64,000 bases of DNA from Gordius sp. MW1 (lineage: Eukaryota > Nematomorpha > Gordioida > Gordea > Gordiidae). Shown one piece after another: positions 21,616 through 32,749 of the stretch. Made by a program: the position numbers and the translations under genes. How positions within the stretch are numbered: the first letter of the stretch is position 1; the number at the start of each line of letters is the position of its first letter. The stretch spans positions 4,705,168 to 4,769,167 of the forward strand of contig OZ038531.1 in assembly GCA_964036665.1 (NCBI GenBank). The letters run 5' to 3'. The notes below the pieces were generated by a model. It did not search any database, had not been told where the DNA came from, and saw only the letters and a list, made by a program, of their open reading frames with translations.

Positions 21616-23236
21616 GGTTCCCCCGCATAATCCCGAAAACGCAGAATCCCGAATTTCGAAACTACGTTTTTCCGCCAATGTCAACATATGGGAAATTTGG
21701 AAAACTCTTTAACTATTGCAAATCAAGATAACAAAGAGAATATAAATAAGTAAGCTTTATTATGCAAGTATACACATATTGTTATAGGTTTTAAAAAAAA
21801 TGATATAGTCACTTTCAAAAAGTTTAACTATATCAAGATCAGAGCAGGTAAGATGGGACAAGTATACTTTAAGTGCAGGCACTACAGTATATGTAAATGC
21901 CCAGGAAGAGCTGTCCTTATTCCCAAAATTGAATACAAAAACAAAATCTCCAAAGTAAGAAACTTGAAAGTTTTTTAATACAGATTTAGCTTTGAATGAA
22001 AAAACAACAAGTGTTATGGTTATAGAAAATATCTCTACACTTATAGAAAATCAAGAAAGTAAGATATGTCTATAATTTTTTGCGATTTTTTTAAGATTCA
22101 AGTCAAGGTGCAATTTTATTAAACTCAGTGGATGATATAATACCAAGTAATGTCACATGATTATCATAGACATTAACTGTTAGTTAATATTAACTATTAA
22201 ATTTATTGTAAATAGATTCTAACAATAATGCCCTGAATGTTATGGAAACTTTTAAGGTTGCTATTTCCATTTTTCACAAGCAATAATTGGAAAATCTAAG
22301 AAATTGGGTCTTACTAGAGACTATATTAAAGATCAAACAATTCGTACAATTATAAAACAAATTAACCCTAACCCTAACCCCGGGCCTAACCACCAACAAC
22401 CACTTGGAAGGTTATCACAGTGCCTTAAAAAAGATAGTGAAACAACCACATCCTAATATCTATAGTTTAATACAAATGATAAAGGAATATCAGAGGACTA
22501 CTGAAACAAAAATGATACAAATCAACAATGGAAATATATTGTTTAAAGTTAAAAGGTAAATGGAAACAAAGGCTAAAAAAGTGATACGCCTACAAACTCT
22601 TTATAAAAATAATGAAATTGATTGTTATGAATTTTTAGATACTATATGTAATTATATAATAATATGAACAATAAAACATGTAATAAAAGCAATAAGATTA
22701 GTACTAGCAACAATTGAATTGATTTGTTTTTGCAAGGCTCTGTATAATGTTCAACATGTAAATAATTTACAATATGCGAATAAGAAAAAATATATCATTT
22801 TTAAAATAATGATTCCAAAAACTTCAACTAATGATTTCATATTTTCTAATCTTGAAATAATTTATTTTCCTTAGTTAATGTGTAACATATTAGCATCAGT
22901 TATTTCTTGAAGGGCTAACAAGTTATCAATAATTTTCTCTTAATACAACAATTTATATAATTATTATATAAGGTTACTTGTGAGATGAATTGAAAAATAT
23001 GATTTCATATTTTTTAATCTTGAAATAATTTATTTTCCTTAGTAATGTGTAACATATTAGCATCAGTTATTTCTTGAAGGGCTAACAAGTTATTAATAAT
23101 TGTCTCTTAATACAACAATTTATATGATTATTATATAAGGTTACTTGTGAGATGAATTGAAAAATATCATATTTTCAAATCGTAACCATAGCCTTATTTT
23201 CGGGATTGTGCGGTTTCGGGGATATGCGGGGTTCCC
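21616..23236. mobile_element. 1.6-kb DNA transposon with 8-bp target duplication
   Basis: Flanked by GTTTGATG on both sides (21608-21615, 23237-23244). Ends read GGTTCCCCCGCATAATCCCG and, inverted, CGGGGATATGCGGGGTTCCC. Near 21855-21940 a frame resembles a cysteine-rich zinc finger (FKCRHYSICKCPGRAVLIPK), as in FLYWCH-type fingers linked with MULE transposases. It is broken thereafter. A short AACCCTAACCCTAACCCC run sits at 22365. Superfamily uncertain: 8-bp duplication suits hAT, the finger suits MULE. Confidence 0.75.
22838..23165. repeat. tandem duplication of about 163 bp
   Basis: Two near-identical head-to-tail units, each starting ATTTCATATTTT(C/T)TAATCTTG and ending near GTGAGATGAATTGAAAAATAT, inside the 21.6-23.2 kb transposon. 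Confidence 0.9.
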
Positions 23237-23267
23237 GTTTGATGTATAGGATATAAAGTGTCATTTA

Positions 23268-25360
23268 TAGTGATGCGGAAAAACCGAGAAAAATCTCGGT
23301 CTCGTCTCGTCTCGTCTCGAAAAACCGAGACGAGACGAGACGAGAATTTGAAAAATGAAGTCGAGATCGAGACGAGAATTTTGATGTCGAGACGAGACGA
23401 TACGAGATTTTCCCGGAGAGATCTCGACTTTTTATTGATCGTTAGATTTTAGTAAATTATTGTGTATTTTATTTGCATGATTTACATTTAAGGTATTAAG
23501 TGTAGATCAATATGTATGTAATATATTTGATATTTAAAAAATTTCTAAGTGTAACAAATATTATATATTTTTGCAAAAAATTTAAAATTTGGCAATCATT
23601 TACCTAAGTATGGTAGACCCTTAGAGTATGTGAATAATTTTATAATATATTTATCACATTTTTATTCATAGCATTATTAAATATTACAAAATGTTAGGCT
23701 TAGAATGAGTTCTAAAGGAATAGTGAATACTACTAAAGCATATTTGAATTTCGCAATTACTCATCCTGCATGATGCGGTAATTTTAAATAGGTCGTCATC
23801 AGTTTGAATAATTAAACAAGTTAAGCTAAGGTGGCTCGAAATTTTTGAGCACCCGCCTAACGATTTGAAAAGTACAATAAAGTAATTAATGACACCGTAG
23901 TAAATTAAATCTTAAATTATGAGTTTTCTAGAAGTTTTTATTCTTCAACTAATAGTATACCTGCCAAATTTTTGAACCTTAATAAGACATTATGTGAATA
24001 CATAGTTTTGTCATATGCATTACTTTTCACATATATGCTGGGTGGGCAGGTGCACATAAACTTACTATAATTTCTATAATTGTGCAATATAAAACAAATA
24101 CACGAACCTATACTGTACAAGATAAATTACTATTTAATGGCAAAGTTAGTTAGATTGGAAGGTAATTAATTAGAATACAAATTTGACTATAATAATTTTT
24201 GTCGTAAAATTAAATATGTGCACTTTGATTTAAAGAAGGATCTCTATTTGCTCAATTATGCAATTAAGTCAACTATAAGCGAACTTATAATTTTCTATGT
24301 CTATTTTAGTTAACAAACCCAATTAATTTGATAAAAAAGATATAATTTGCTAGAACAATAAAATTTAATTTTCTATACTTTAAATTTATTTAGAATTTTT
24401 TTAGTCTGCACTTTCCATGGAAAATGTTATATATATATATAACATTGTTAATTTATAGCAAAAATATTTGTATAATAGATATAATAATATTATAAGATGG
24501 CTAAATGAGTAATAAAACCAATTTTAGAGGGTCATTTTGGCACCAAATAAATAAAATACCGTTTCTAGCAATTTATGACCACTTCAAGATGGCCGCCCAA
24601 CTTTCTCTTTTATTTAATTTGGTTAATAGGTAGTATAAAACATTTGTCTCAAATTTGAAACGGTTTGAGAGAGTTCAACAGTAGTTATGCCATATTGGCC
24701 ATTTCGGCCATTATGAGATGACCAATCGACAAAAAAATTTTTTTGGATTTTTTCCCTATGGAGATAGGTCTTACCTATTACTACAACAAGATTCTATGAT
24801 TTGGGGGCCAATAATTTATGAATTTTATTTAATATAGCGTCACAACCCGATTTTTTGAATGGCCGATTTTCGACCTTTGAGAGCACACAACTCGAAAAGT
24901 AGTGGCCCAAATGAGCTAAAATTTTCGAAAATTAATAATTTTACTAGTTTTAACATTTCCACCAAATTTTATAAAATTCTGAGGGGGTCGGCCGAAAAAC
25001 GCCTTTTTATGATCGATTTGACATGGAATGTCCCTATATGAATTAATTCATATAGATAATATTGTTAATGAGATGTCGTATAATCTTTAAAAAGTTTGTG
25101 TATTAAAGCTTTTCAAAAAATATAAAATTCCATTAGGATTTTTTAACATATATTTAATATTTTTAATAAAATAGGAGAAATTTTTATTTCGTATATATTT
25201 ATTTTAAAAAGTCGAGACGAGACGAGAATTCTCGTCGAGACGAGACGAGATCGAGATTTTTCTAGACCGAGACGAGACGAGATCGAGATTTTTATAATCG
25301 CTCCCGAGACGAGACGAGATTTTGTTCTCGAGACCGAGACGAGACGAGATCGAAACACTA
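23268..25360 (+). mobile_element. non-autonomous transposon with CGAGACGAGA terminal arrays (copy 1)
   Basis: Both ends carry dense arrays of CGAGACGAGA / TCTCGTCTCG, with termini TAGTG...CACTA. GTCATTTA flanks both sides (23260-23267, 25361-25368), an 8-bp target duplication typical of hAT. The interior is AT-rich without a transposase. A second copy in reverse orientation begins at 63090 and runs off the window. Comparing the two shows a later insertion in this copy at about 24440-25037 and an inverted internal block. Confidence 0.9.
24440..25037. mobile_element. insertion within copy 1, absent from the copy at 63 kb
   Basis: The 63 kb copy reads from the ATGTTATATATA block straight into TGAATTAATT, whereas here about 600 bp intervene, ending GACATGGAATGTCCC. 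Parts (AGTAGTGGCCCAAATGAGCT, CATTCCATGTC end) match the long-inverted-repeat family at 10.76 kb. The target was an AT-repeat, so the left border is approximate. Confidence 0.8.
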
Positions 25361-25368
25361 GTCATTTA

Positions 25369-25794
25369 TACATACAAAAAATCTTCAAAAATTATTAACC
25401 ATTTCCTGGTTAATACATTTTGTTTACCAATGTAATTCCAAATATTGTACAAACTAAATATACATCGTGCTCTATATTTTATTGAGTCGGAAACCTAGGC
25501 AGTAATTGTCTTTTAAATATCTGTCCTAAAGAGAAAGGTGGTATTTCCTAGGTTTTTTTGTGCGCTGAATGTTTTATCATTTTCATTTATTATTAATTTC
25601 TATGCAATTTATGGGCTCACTTTCCATTTTCCGATGTTACGCTGAACGTGTCTTGTCAAGCACCGAATGTCTTGTCACGATTTTCGTCGTTTTTACAACT
25701 GAGACCGCTTGGATGTGGGTTCGAATACCGGGGAGGCCAATTTTTTTATATTTTTTTAAATTAAAATAATGTTTTTGTTAATACCATTGATAAT
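25369..25794. other. intergenic DNA
   Basis: No gene. Includes GTGTCTTGTCAAGCACCGAA and a GGTTCGAATACCGGGGAGGCC stretch repeated in variant form at about 25990 and 26028, i.e. repeat-derived. Confidence 0.5.
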
Positions 25795-27150
25795 ATGGCT
25801 TTTTGGCCGCTGGCTGCTGACCAATGAAAAAAATGACCATTGGCCAAAGTGTGAATCAAAACTTTTTTTTCGTTTTTTTTTGGTTAAAATTAATAATTAA
25901 CCTGTGCCCCCCCCTACAAGAGCCTATACCTCTACTAATATGGGTCCCTGTGCCCCCCCCCCTACAAAAGCCTATGCCTCTGCTGATGTGGGTTCGAATC
26001 CCGGCGAGGGCAAATTCTTAATTGCTGGTTCGATACCCGGAGAGGGCCAAATATTTTTTGTTATTTTTTTTAATTAATATATTTTTCTTGTTAATACCAT
26101 TGATAATATGACTTTTTGGCCGTCCGCTGGCTGCTGACCAATGGAAAAAATGACCATTGGCCAAAATGTGAATCAAAATTTTTTTTCGTTTTTTTGGCTT
26201 TTATGTATTAATAGACTGTCTCTTGGTACCATAGACTAAATAGACTGCTCATGTCATATAGTCCATATGGCAAATTGTGTGTGAAATTCGCCGCCATTTT
26301 GATGAACAATACCGTCCTATATCACATAATGGCGTTTTGCGCTCTGCCGTTTTTTTCGAACAGGGGAGGTAAAGAAAAAAGGTTTTGATTCCATAAATAA
26401 GTAAGATATTACTTAAGATATGATATTTTTAAAAAATTTATTATTGACACATTTCATAAAAATTAAAAATGTAAAAACTGTAATGTTGTTAAAATTTTTT
26501 AAAAATATCATATATTTAGTAATATCTTACTTATTTATGGAATCAAAACCTTTTTTCTTTACCTCTCCTGTTCGAAAAAAACGGCAGAGCGCAAAACGCC
26601 ATTATGTGATATAGGACGGTATCATCAAAATGGCGGAAAAAAACACACACATTTTATACCGTGATGAGCAGTCTATGTAGTCTATGCTTGGTACTGACCA
26701 AAGAAAAAAATGACCATTGGCCAAAATGCGAATCGAAATTTTTTTTCGTTTTTTTTTTGACTCTTATGATTGTTCTTGTTAATACCATTGATAATATGAC
26801 TTGTTGGCCGTCCGCTGGCTGCTGGCCAATGAAAAAATGACCATTGGCTAAAATTTAATCGAAACTTTTATTTTTTGTTTTTTTTTGACTCTTATGTATC
26901 TATATCTACTTTTAACGTATCCTGGCTGCTGACCAAAAGAAAAAAATGACTATTGGCCAAAATATGAATCGAATTTTTTTTTTCATTTTTTTCGGCTCTT
27001 ATGTATTTATATCCACTTTTACCGTGTCCTGGCTGCTGACCAAAAGAAAAAATTGACCATTGGCCAAAATGTGAATCGAAATTATTTTTTTTTGATTCTT
27101 ATGCATTAATAGACAGTCTCTTGCTACTGACCAATGGAACAATTTAGCAT
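25795..27150. repeat. dispersed tandem array, TGACCATTGGCCAAAATGTGAA unit
   Basis: At least seven imperfect copies of a unit built from TTGGCCGTCCGCTGGCTGCT, GACCAATGAAAAAAATGACC, ATTGGCCAAAATGTGAATCG and a T-rich stretch with CGTTTTTTT. Copies lie near 25800, 26110, 26690, 26800, 26920, 27020 and 27120, spaced 75-310 bp. No ORF. One interval is filled by the nested element at 26230-26686. Confidence 0.9.
26230..26686. mobile_element. 457-bp palindromic element with 8-bp target duplication
   Basis: Almost the whole element is one hairpin. Ends are CATAGACTAAATAGACTGCTCAT and, inverted, ATGAGCAGTCTATGTAGTCTATG. The inner arms include TTCGAACAGGGGAGGTAAAG and its complement. CTTGGTAC flanks both sides (26222-26229, 26687-26694). 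It interrupts the tandem array, so it is the younger insertion. Confidence 0.92.
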
Positions 27151-27202
27151 CTGTAAATTTTTTGTTTGAGATATACTTACGATACCTGTGACATTTTTAT
27201 AA

Positions 27203-27312
27203 GCGCGGTCGTAACAGGCAATAGCGGAGCTATTGTATGTCGCTGCTCATTGTGAAATTTTTAGATGCGCGGTCGTCACAGGCAATAGCGGAGCTATTGC
27301 ATGTCGTTGCTC
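27203..27312. repeat. duplicated GCGGTCGT..GGCAATAGCGGAGCTATTG motif
   Basis: Two copies about 63 bp apart of CAGGCAATAGCGGAGCTATTG followed by (T/C)ATGTCG(C/T)TGCTC. Each holds a short inverted repeat (CAATAGCGGAGCTATTG), so each could form a hairpin. Confidence 0.85.
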
Positions 27313-27844
27313 GTTTTGTCGCAAGCCCTTCAATTAGTTTTTTGTCATTATTATTAATTTAATTGTTATTAATTTTTTGCAATGGTAAATAAGCGGTGAT
27401 CGTTCACTGAGAACTTAATAAGAAAAGTTAAAATAATAATACAAATAAATTAACTTTCTGTTAAATAAAGTAGCATTTACATTAGGCCTACAAAAAAGTC
27501 TATAAATTTTGTGGCCAAGGTTTTTACGTTGTCGATTCGAATAAAATAAAATAAATGAAATTGATTATCTACCTTTGTAGAGAACTGCACGGGCGACCCG
27601 AGACCCGACATGGACCCGACCCGAACACCTTTCGTCGAACGACTAGGTAATAGGTAAAACTTTGTAGCTATAAATTGTGTAAAGTCGGGCATGAACTTTA
27701 GCTTTTGCCAATCATATTATTATTTGTTATGCAATTATGACGATTCCAACATAAATTGCATAGCAAATATGCTTTGTTTATACGAAGTATAAAAGAGTAA
27801 TCGATGTGTATGAGGATTTAAGGCAAAGATATGTGAAGCAGGGA
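27313..27844. other. intergenic DNA with a short GC repeat end
   Basis: Around 27582-27632 AGAACTGCACGGGCGACCCG and GGACCCGACCCGAAC resemble the GCCCTGCACGGG repeat termini elsewhere in the window. The rest is AT-rich and empty. Confidence 0.45.
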
Positions 27845-27967
27845 CTGTCCTGAGCTAAACGGGGGTCTGGGGGCAGAGCCCCAGGAGATGGGGGTTTGGG
27901 GGAGTAGCCAGCAGGGGGTTTGGGAGGGAGCCCCCAAAGGGTCTGGGGGCGAAGCCCCCAGTTACGC
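27845..27967. repeat. cluster of GGGGGTCTGGGGGC..GCCCCC hairpins
   Basis: Three or four successive GC-rich blocks (GGGGGTCTGGGGGCAGAGCC, GGGGGTTTGGGGGAGTAGCC, GGGTCTGGGGGCGAAGCCCC), each a potential stem-loop, in otherwise AT-rich DNA. The minus strand translates to Pro-rich GALPPDP-like peptides, as such repeats do in many genomes. I do not consider it coding. Confidence 0.85.
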
Positions 27968-29152
27968 CAGTTTGTGCAAAAAATTTGATACTTAATCTTT
28001 AAAATCACACTAGATTCTTAAACGTATAAATTTACCTTAATTTAACTTTCAAAGTCCATACTACCTTTCAAAATTACTCAAGGAAAAATGACAAAGAAAA
28101 ACGTAATTAAAGGACAACATATCAATTCTACTAAAAGGATTTAGTAATATGAACAGCAACATTCTATTAAGGCTCAGGTCTAAATAAAGAAAAACCAAAA
28201 AAACTGCATGCGATTACATAAAAATTATGAAAGGTATAGGAGCTATTTTAAAAAAACTAGATTTTTGCCACACACTTTGTTCAAATATTTTGTTAATTTT
28301 AAATAAATCATAGTTTCAGAATTAAAAAAAAATAAACAATATTCTATTAATTATTCGCCTAAATTTAAAATTAGACATGTGTGAGATTATAGAAAGCAGC
28401 ATGATATCCAATTCTTAATTATATGTTTTTAAAGTTTATAAAGACGAGGTTCTTCGGATCTTGATCGGGGCTGCACCTACCAAGGCAGATGACTTCTTAA
28501 ATTTATTAGTATTGTTAAAACAAACAGCACAATATAAATCGAACTGGATTTTAATATCAGAAAATAATTGGATAACTCACATTATGTATTACATCAGAAA
28601 ACTTTATTGACACATAGAGCATAATTTTTTAAAATAAATAGCGATTAAAACGACAAAAACCGTGAAGGAAATTTAACATTAAATAAATAAAGGAATTAAA
28701 AAAAGTATAATAAAGAATTGCATAGCAATTAATATTTTTTGATAAATAACATTTTTTAAGGATATAAATAATAAATTTGGAAGCGTTGTCCCGTGTTGCA
28801 GCTATTATGGCATAAATGAAAAGTAAGTGTTTTGGGCGTGGCTGGAATTAGGCGGAAAATAAATGGACACAGGAAGATTTGCATGAGCTAAAAAGTACAA
28901 TAAAAAATAGCTTTAAAAATAGGACAAACCCATTAAAATATACATATTATAGCTATTTGACACGCTATAACTAACAGACTGGCTTATCAAAAAGTGCCTA
29001 AGCCATTGATTGGGTCGAAATTATGATTGATCAAAATAAATTTTATGCTAAAAACTCTTTAAAAACACACAAAAAGTTCAAAGTAATACAGAAAGTTATA
29101 AAATCAATTTCTCGACTTTAAATATAACAGGTTTAGGATAAAAATGTGAAAA
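27968..29152. other. intergenic DNA downstream of FBXO7
   Basis: AT-rich, no ORF, no clear repeat. A GC-richer stretch near 28445-28490 (TTGATCGGGGCTGCACC) is unexplained. Confidence 0.5.
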
Positions 29153-32100
29153 TTATAAATCTGATAACCTACTTTGGTGAGTATTGATAAGACTGTTCAC
29201 GTTTAAAAGATTGCTCAAAGTTGCAGGGTCAGAAGCAGACGTTACAGTTAGATCGTTCTCGGAATCAGGAGGGGTAGGATCGGGGTGATCTACCCCGCCA
29301 CACAAGTAGTAGAGAGGGGGCAAAGGGCGGGTCCGATCCCGTATGACAAAATATTGATCGCTACCCACCCCATTCTCCTCACGTCGCTGGCTGGTGGTGG
29401 CAAAGCGAACGGGTATAGACCTGATAGTGGCGTCCGCTGCTGGGGGTGAGGATAAGGTGTTTGCCCCAGGGTGACTAGTAACAACTACACCCCCTAGGCC
29501 CCCGGCACCGCCCGAATTTAAAAGAGGCCGCCTCACGACTCCGTCATCAAAATCGACCCCCAAATCTGGGTCGGAGTGATGGGCGATGTGGTAGGGCCAG
29601 GCCGCTCCGTCCCTCGAATTACAGGGTGCGGGCCAAAAATTTTCGTGATTCAGGGGATAGATGGCATGATTAAAGGGCGGCCCGTAGGGTGGAAACATGG
29701 GATAGAAAGGTGGGTAGCGGTTATGATGAGGGTGCCGATGAAAAGGTATGGGAGGGGGTAACAGGCGCCTCATTCGTACGGCTCCATGCTCGACCGCGTT
29801 GGCTCGGGCTCGAGCCAGAGCCGTATACTTAACGCGGAGTTTGTAACGCTCGGCGTACATGACGTACCAATCTATGGAGTCGGAAGCGGCGTTGTTGTCG
29901 GACGTAGTAGTGGTGGAAGAGTTGCTAGGTGATGGGGTTGCCTCCCTCGACGACGCTATAAGTTAGATTATACATGGTAATTTAGTATCGGTCAGCCGGT
30001 CAGCTTAAGTCATACTAACGTTGGAATATTTTATAGAACGCAAGTCAAGAACCAATTGTGTTTTTTCCATGCAGATTAAAAAAAAACATTGTGCCTTTTG
30101 CGTATCTGCGCTGAATTTAACATTTAAAAAGATTCGACGTAAAGTTGGGTAATTAAGAGAAAAAGACAAAAAATTTAACAATAAAAATACATATACAAAG
30201 ATTTTATGAGTAGTGCAATAACTTATCAAAAGAAATGGGAAGCAAAGGGAAGCTAAAAAGAAAAAGTTAAAGTTGTTGACCCTAAACTCATATTTTTTAT
30301 TTATAATGACAAAAAAGAACGCACTAGGACCAAACAAGATACAGGTTAGGAAATATGGGGGGAGGGGGTTTAAAACCTCATTCGGCTTTAAATAATATTT
30401 AAAAAAAGAGATGAGTCAATTTAAAAACAAAAGGAAATTAATGTGTAGCTGACCTATAGCATAGGTGACAAAGGCTAACGGGGAGAAAACTCAAACACAT
30501 ATATGTATGCTTTCACGATTTGCATGAAATATTTCTCAAGATTATTATAAATTTTAGCCATATTCCCAATAAGTTTTTGACTGAGAAATTGATTGCCCAG
30601 AAATTATAAAATAAGCATAAAAAACAAGAAACAGAAGTCGAAGCAATACAACGAGCCTAGATGGAAAACTCCGTATTTATTATATTGTATAGGCACTAAA
30701 ATATGAGTGATCGACAAACCCTGGTCGGGAAAGGTGGTAGCCAGGTCGGGAAAATCGATCAGGCACAACCTTTTCCACAAGCTTTGTTGTCTCGCTAACG
30801 CGTAAAATTCCCGGTTGATGCCTGAAACCCGGACCAAATGTCGGGGCTCGGGATTAATACCAAGCGTGAGTTCCAACAATATTTTGCTCTTAATTTCGGG
30901 CGGCAGAGCAGAGGCGTTAAAAGTAGGGAGACCGTAGTCGTGCCTTGCCGCGTACAAGACGTACGAAGGCATAGAACGAAGCCAATGCAATACAGAAGCG
31001 GATGTTTGTTCTGCCATTCTCGAAGGAATGCCAGAACATTCATATGCTTCCGGTTGCTCAAAGTTTTTCTTATCGGACGCACTAGTTTCCCTATTATTCT
31101 TAAAATGGTGCTCGGCAAAGTACGACTTGTTGGCTTGGATAATAGCTACCAAGCCATTCCTCAACATGGTATCGTAGAGCAGGGGCCATCCCAGAGTGTC
31201 TTTAAAGTTGGTGGATAGTTTTGCCAAATTTTTATAACAGTGGCCTAATTGGTAAGCTACGTCGGTGTACAACAAAGTTCCATCCTCATTTGAAGAGGTA
31301 GAAGCGTTGGTAGCCGATGGAAGGAGGGGTATCGGTTTGAGTGAGTGTTTGTCATAATTTTCGATAAAGTCCCGCAAATCCAGAGTTAGGGAGAGAAGGG
31401 ATTTGGAGAATATGTTTGTCAAAACAAACCCCAAACGTCCCTTATCCTCCCGTAGCAATGGCAAGTTGTCAAATAAAGTTTGAAAAAAAGCAGTGTCTTC
31501 CACTTTTTGCGAAGGTTTACATGAATCAGCATCTTCACTCTTATCTTTAATACTATTCATGTCCTGATCAATCATGATATCATCGCCCTCAATCATTGCT
31601 GAAATTAAGTTTGAAAAAATATTAATTAGTGATAGATATATAAATGATCTTACCATGTATAATAAGTGAATCATTAAGTGGCACACAGACTAGCTTGCAA
31701 TAGAGTAACTCTGCAGCTGGATGCCAATAAGATAAATTATAAAAACCATTTGAAGAATCCCACCCTGATGGCAGGACATAATTATTTGGAAAATTTTTGG
31801 CAGTATTCAAAAGGTAACCTTTTGATGATTGAAATTGAGAGGTCTACAATATATAAAGAAAATTTATATATTTGAAAATTCAATATCATATATAGAAAAA
31901 ATAAATATTAAACTTTTTTAAAGATAGGCAAATAGCCTAATTCCAGCATCATAACATGGACAGCAATAAGAAGTAACTCATAACATTTTCCACATTTTTT
32001 TGATTGTAAATTATAAATAGCCGTGAGTATTAAATTGTTTGAAATTGAATGTGATAATGATACAATTTTTGATTCATCTAAGATATTTGTATCAGCCGTA

Positions 32101-32489
32101 TTTGATATTGTTGTTTGAGTTAACAATAAATCATGGTCATTTATTGTATTATGAAAAATTGATTGAGATTTATCATTACCAAATTTTTTAAATTTTGACA
32201 TATTTAATATGATCAAAATATCTCCACTAACTATACCAGAAGATGTTATTGGCTTTGCATCATTGGGTATTATAGTTTTCCCATTTAAGCTTAGATGTAC
32301 ATCCCTAAATGGTATAAAAAATATATTTATAATATAATACCTTAAAACAAAGCCATAACTTGACAAAGATTCTCTAACTTTTTGATAAAGGATCTGATGT
32401 GTTATTTCAGATGCCCTATAATTTAGAATTAAGGGAATATTTACATCGTTGTGCTTTAGAATGAGCTTAGTTTTGACCTTCTCACCCAT
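29153..32489 (-). CDS. FBXO7: F-box only protein 7, five exons
   Basis: Substrate receptor of an SCF ubiquitin ligase that also binds proteasome regulator PI31. Minus-strand exons: 32489-32341, 32304-31914, 31843-31654, 31598-30720 and 29955-29153. Introns of 36, 70, 55 and 764 bp are GT/AG with matching phases, and the total is 2412 nt (803 residues; human 522). Domains in order: an N-terminal ubiquitin-like fold with SSGIVSGDILIILN; the FP dimerisation domain (LLLIAVHVMMLELGYLPI, LPSGWDSSNGFYNLSYWHP, KLVCVPLNDSLIIH); a helix HCYKNLAKLSTNFKDTLGWP; and the F-box (ALPPEIKSKILLELTLG ... SLWKRLCLIDFPDL). A Ser/Thr-rich insert of about 30 residues precedes DWYVMYAERYKLR. The C-terminus is Pro/His-rich, as in FBXO7. 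The last donor (GTTTGTCG) is weak, so the final junction is the least certain. An alternative first exon for the last part (ATG at 30070) also fits by phase. Confidence 0.9.
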
Positions 32490-32563
32490 TTATCAATTGC
32501 TCCAAATAATATTAACATCTGTTGTGGGCAAAAAGCCAACTTGTCAAAATATGATCTGAAGAA

Positions 32564-32740
32564 TGGTTGCCCTATCAACTCGCCGAAAACAATCTCGCCG
32601 AAAAATAATGTCCCCCAGCTAAAAAAAGGTCCCCAAGCTTATTAACCCTAACCCATCAACCAATCACAAATTTGGGGACATTTTTTAGCTGGGGGACATT
32701 ATTTTCGGCGAGATTGTTTTCGGCGAGTTGACGGGCCACC
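32564..32740. mobile_element. palindromic MITE with 9-bp target duplication
   Basis: Arms of about 60 bp: TCAACTCGCCGAAAACAATC, CTCGCCGAAAA, TAATGTCCCCCAGCTAAAAA, then their complement. Termini GGTTGCCC and, inverted, GGTGGCCC. CTGAAGAAT flanks both sides (32555-32563, 32741-32749). Nine bases and long terminal repeats suggest a MULE-type MITE. It lies 75 bp upstream of the FBXO7 ATG, so it may sit in the promoter. Confidence 0.92.
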
Positions 32741-32749
32741 CTGAAGAAT

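Noticed and set aside
22365-22384. AACCCTAACCCTAACCCC as telomeric DNA
   Set aside because: Only about three units, inside a transposon bounded by an 8-bp duplication; too short for a telomere.
29576-29761. Plus-strand ORF opposite the FBXO7 last exon
   Set aside because: Shadow frame in GC-rich coding DNA.
30016-30070. First exon (ATG at 30070) for a separate gene joined to the 29153-29955 exon
   Set aside because: Phase fits, but DWYVMYAERYKLR plus the Pro-rich tail continues FBXO7 after its F-box, and that junction also fits. Kept only as an alternative.
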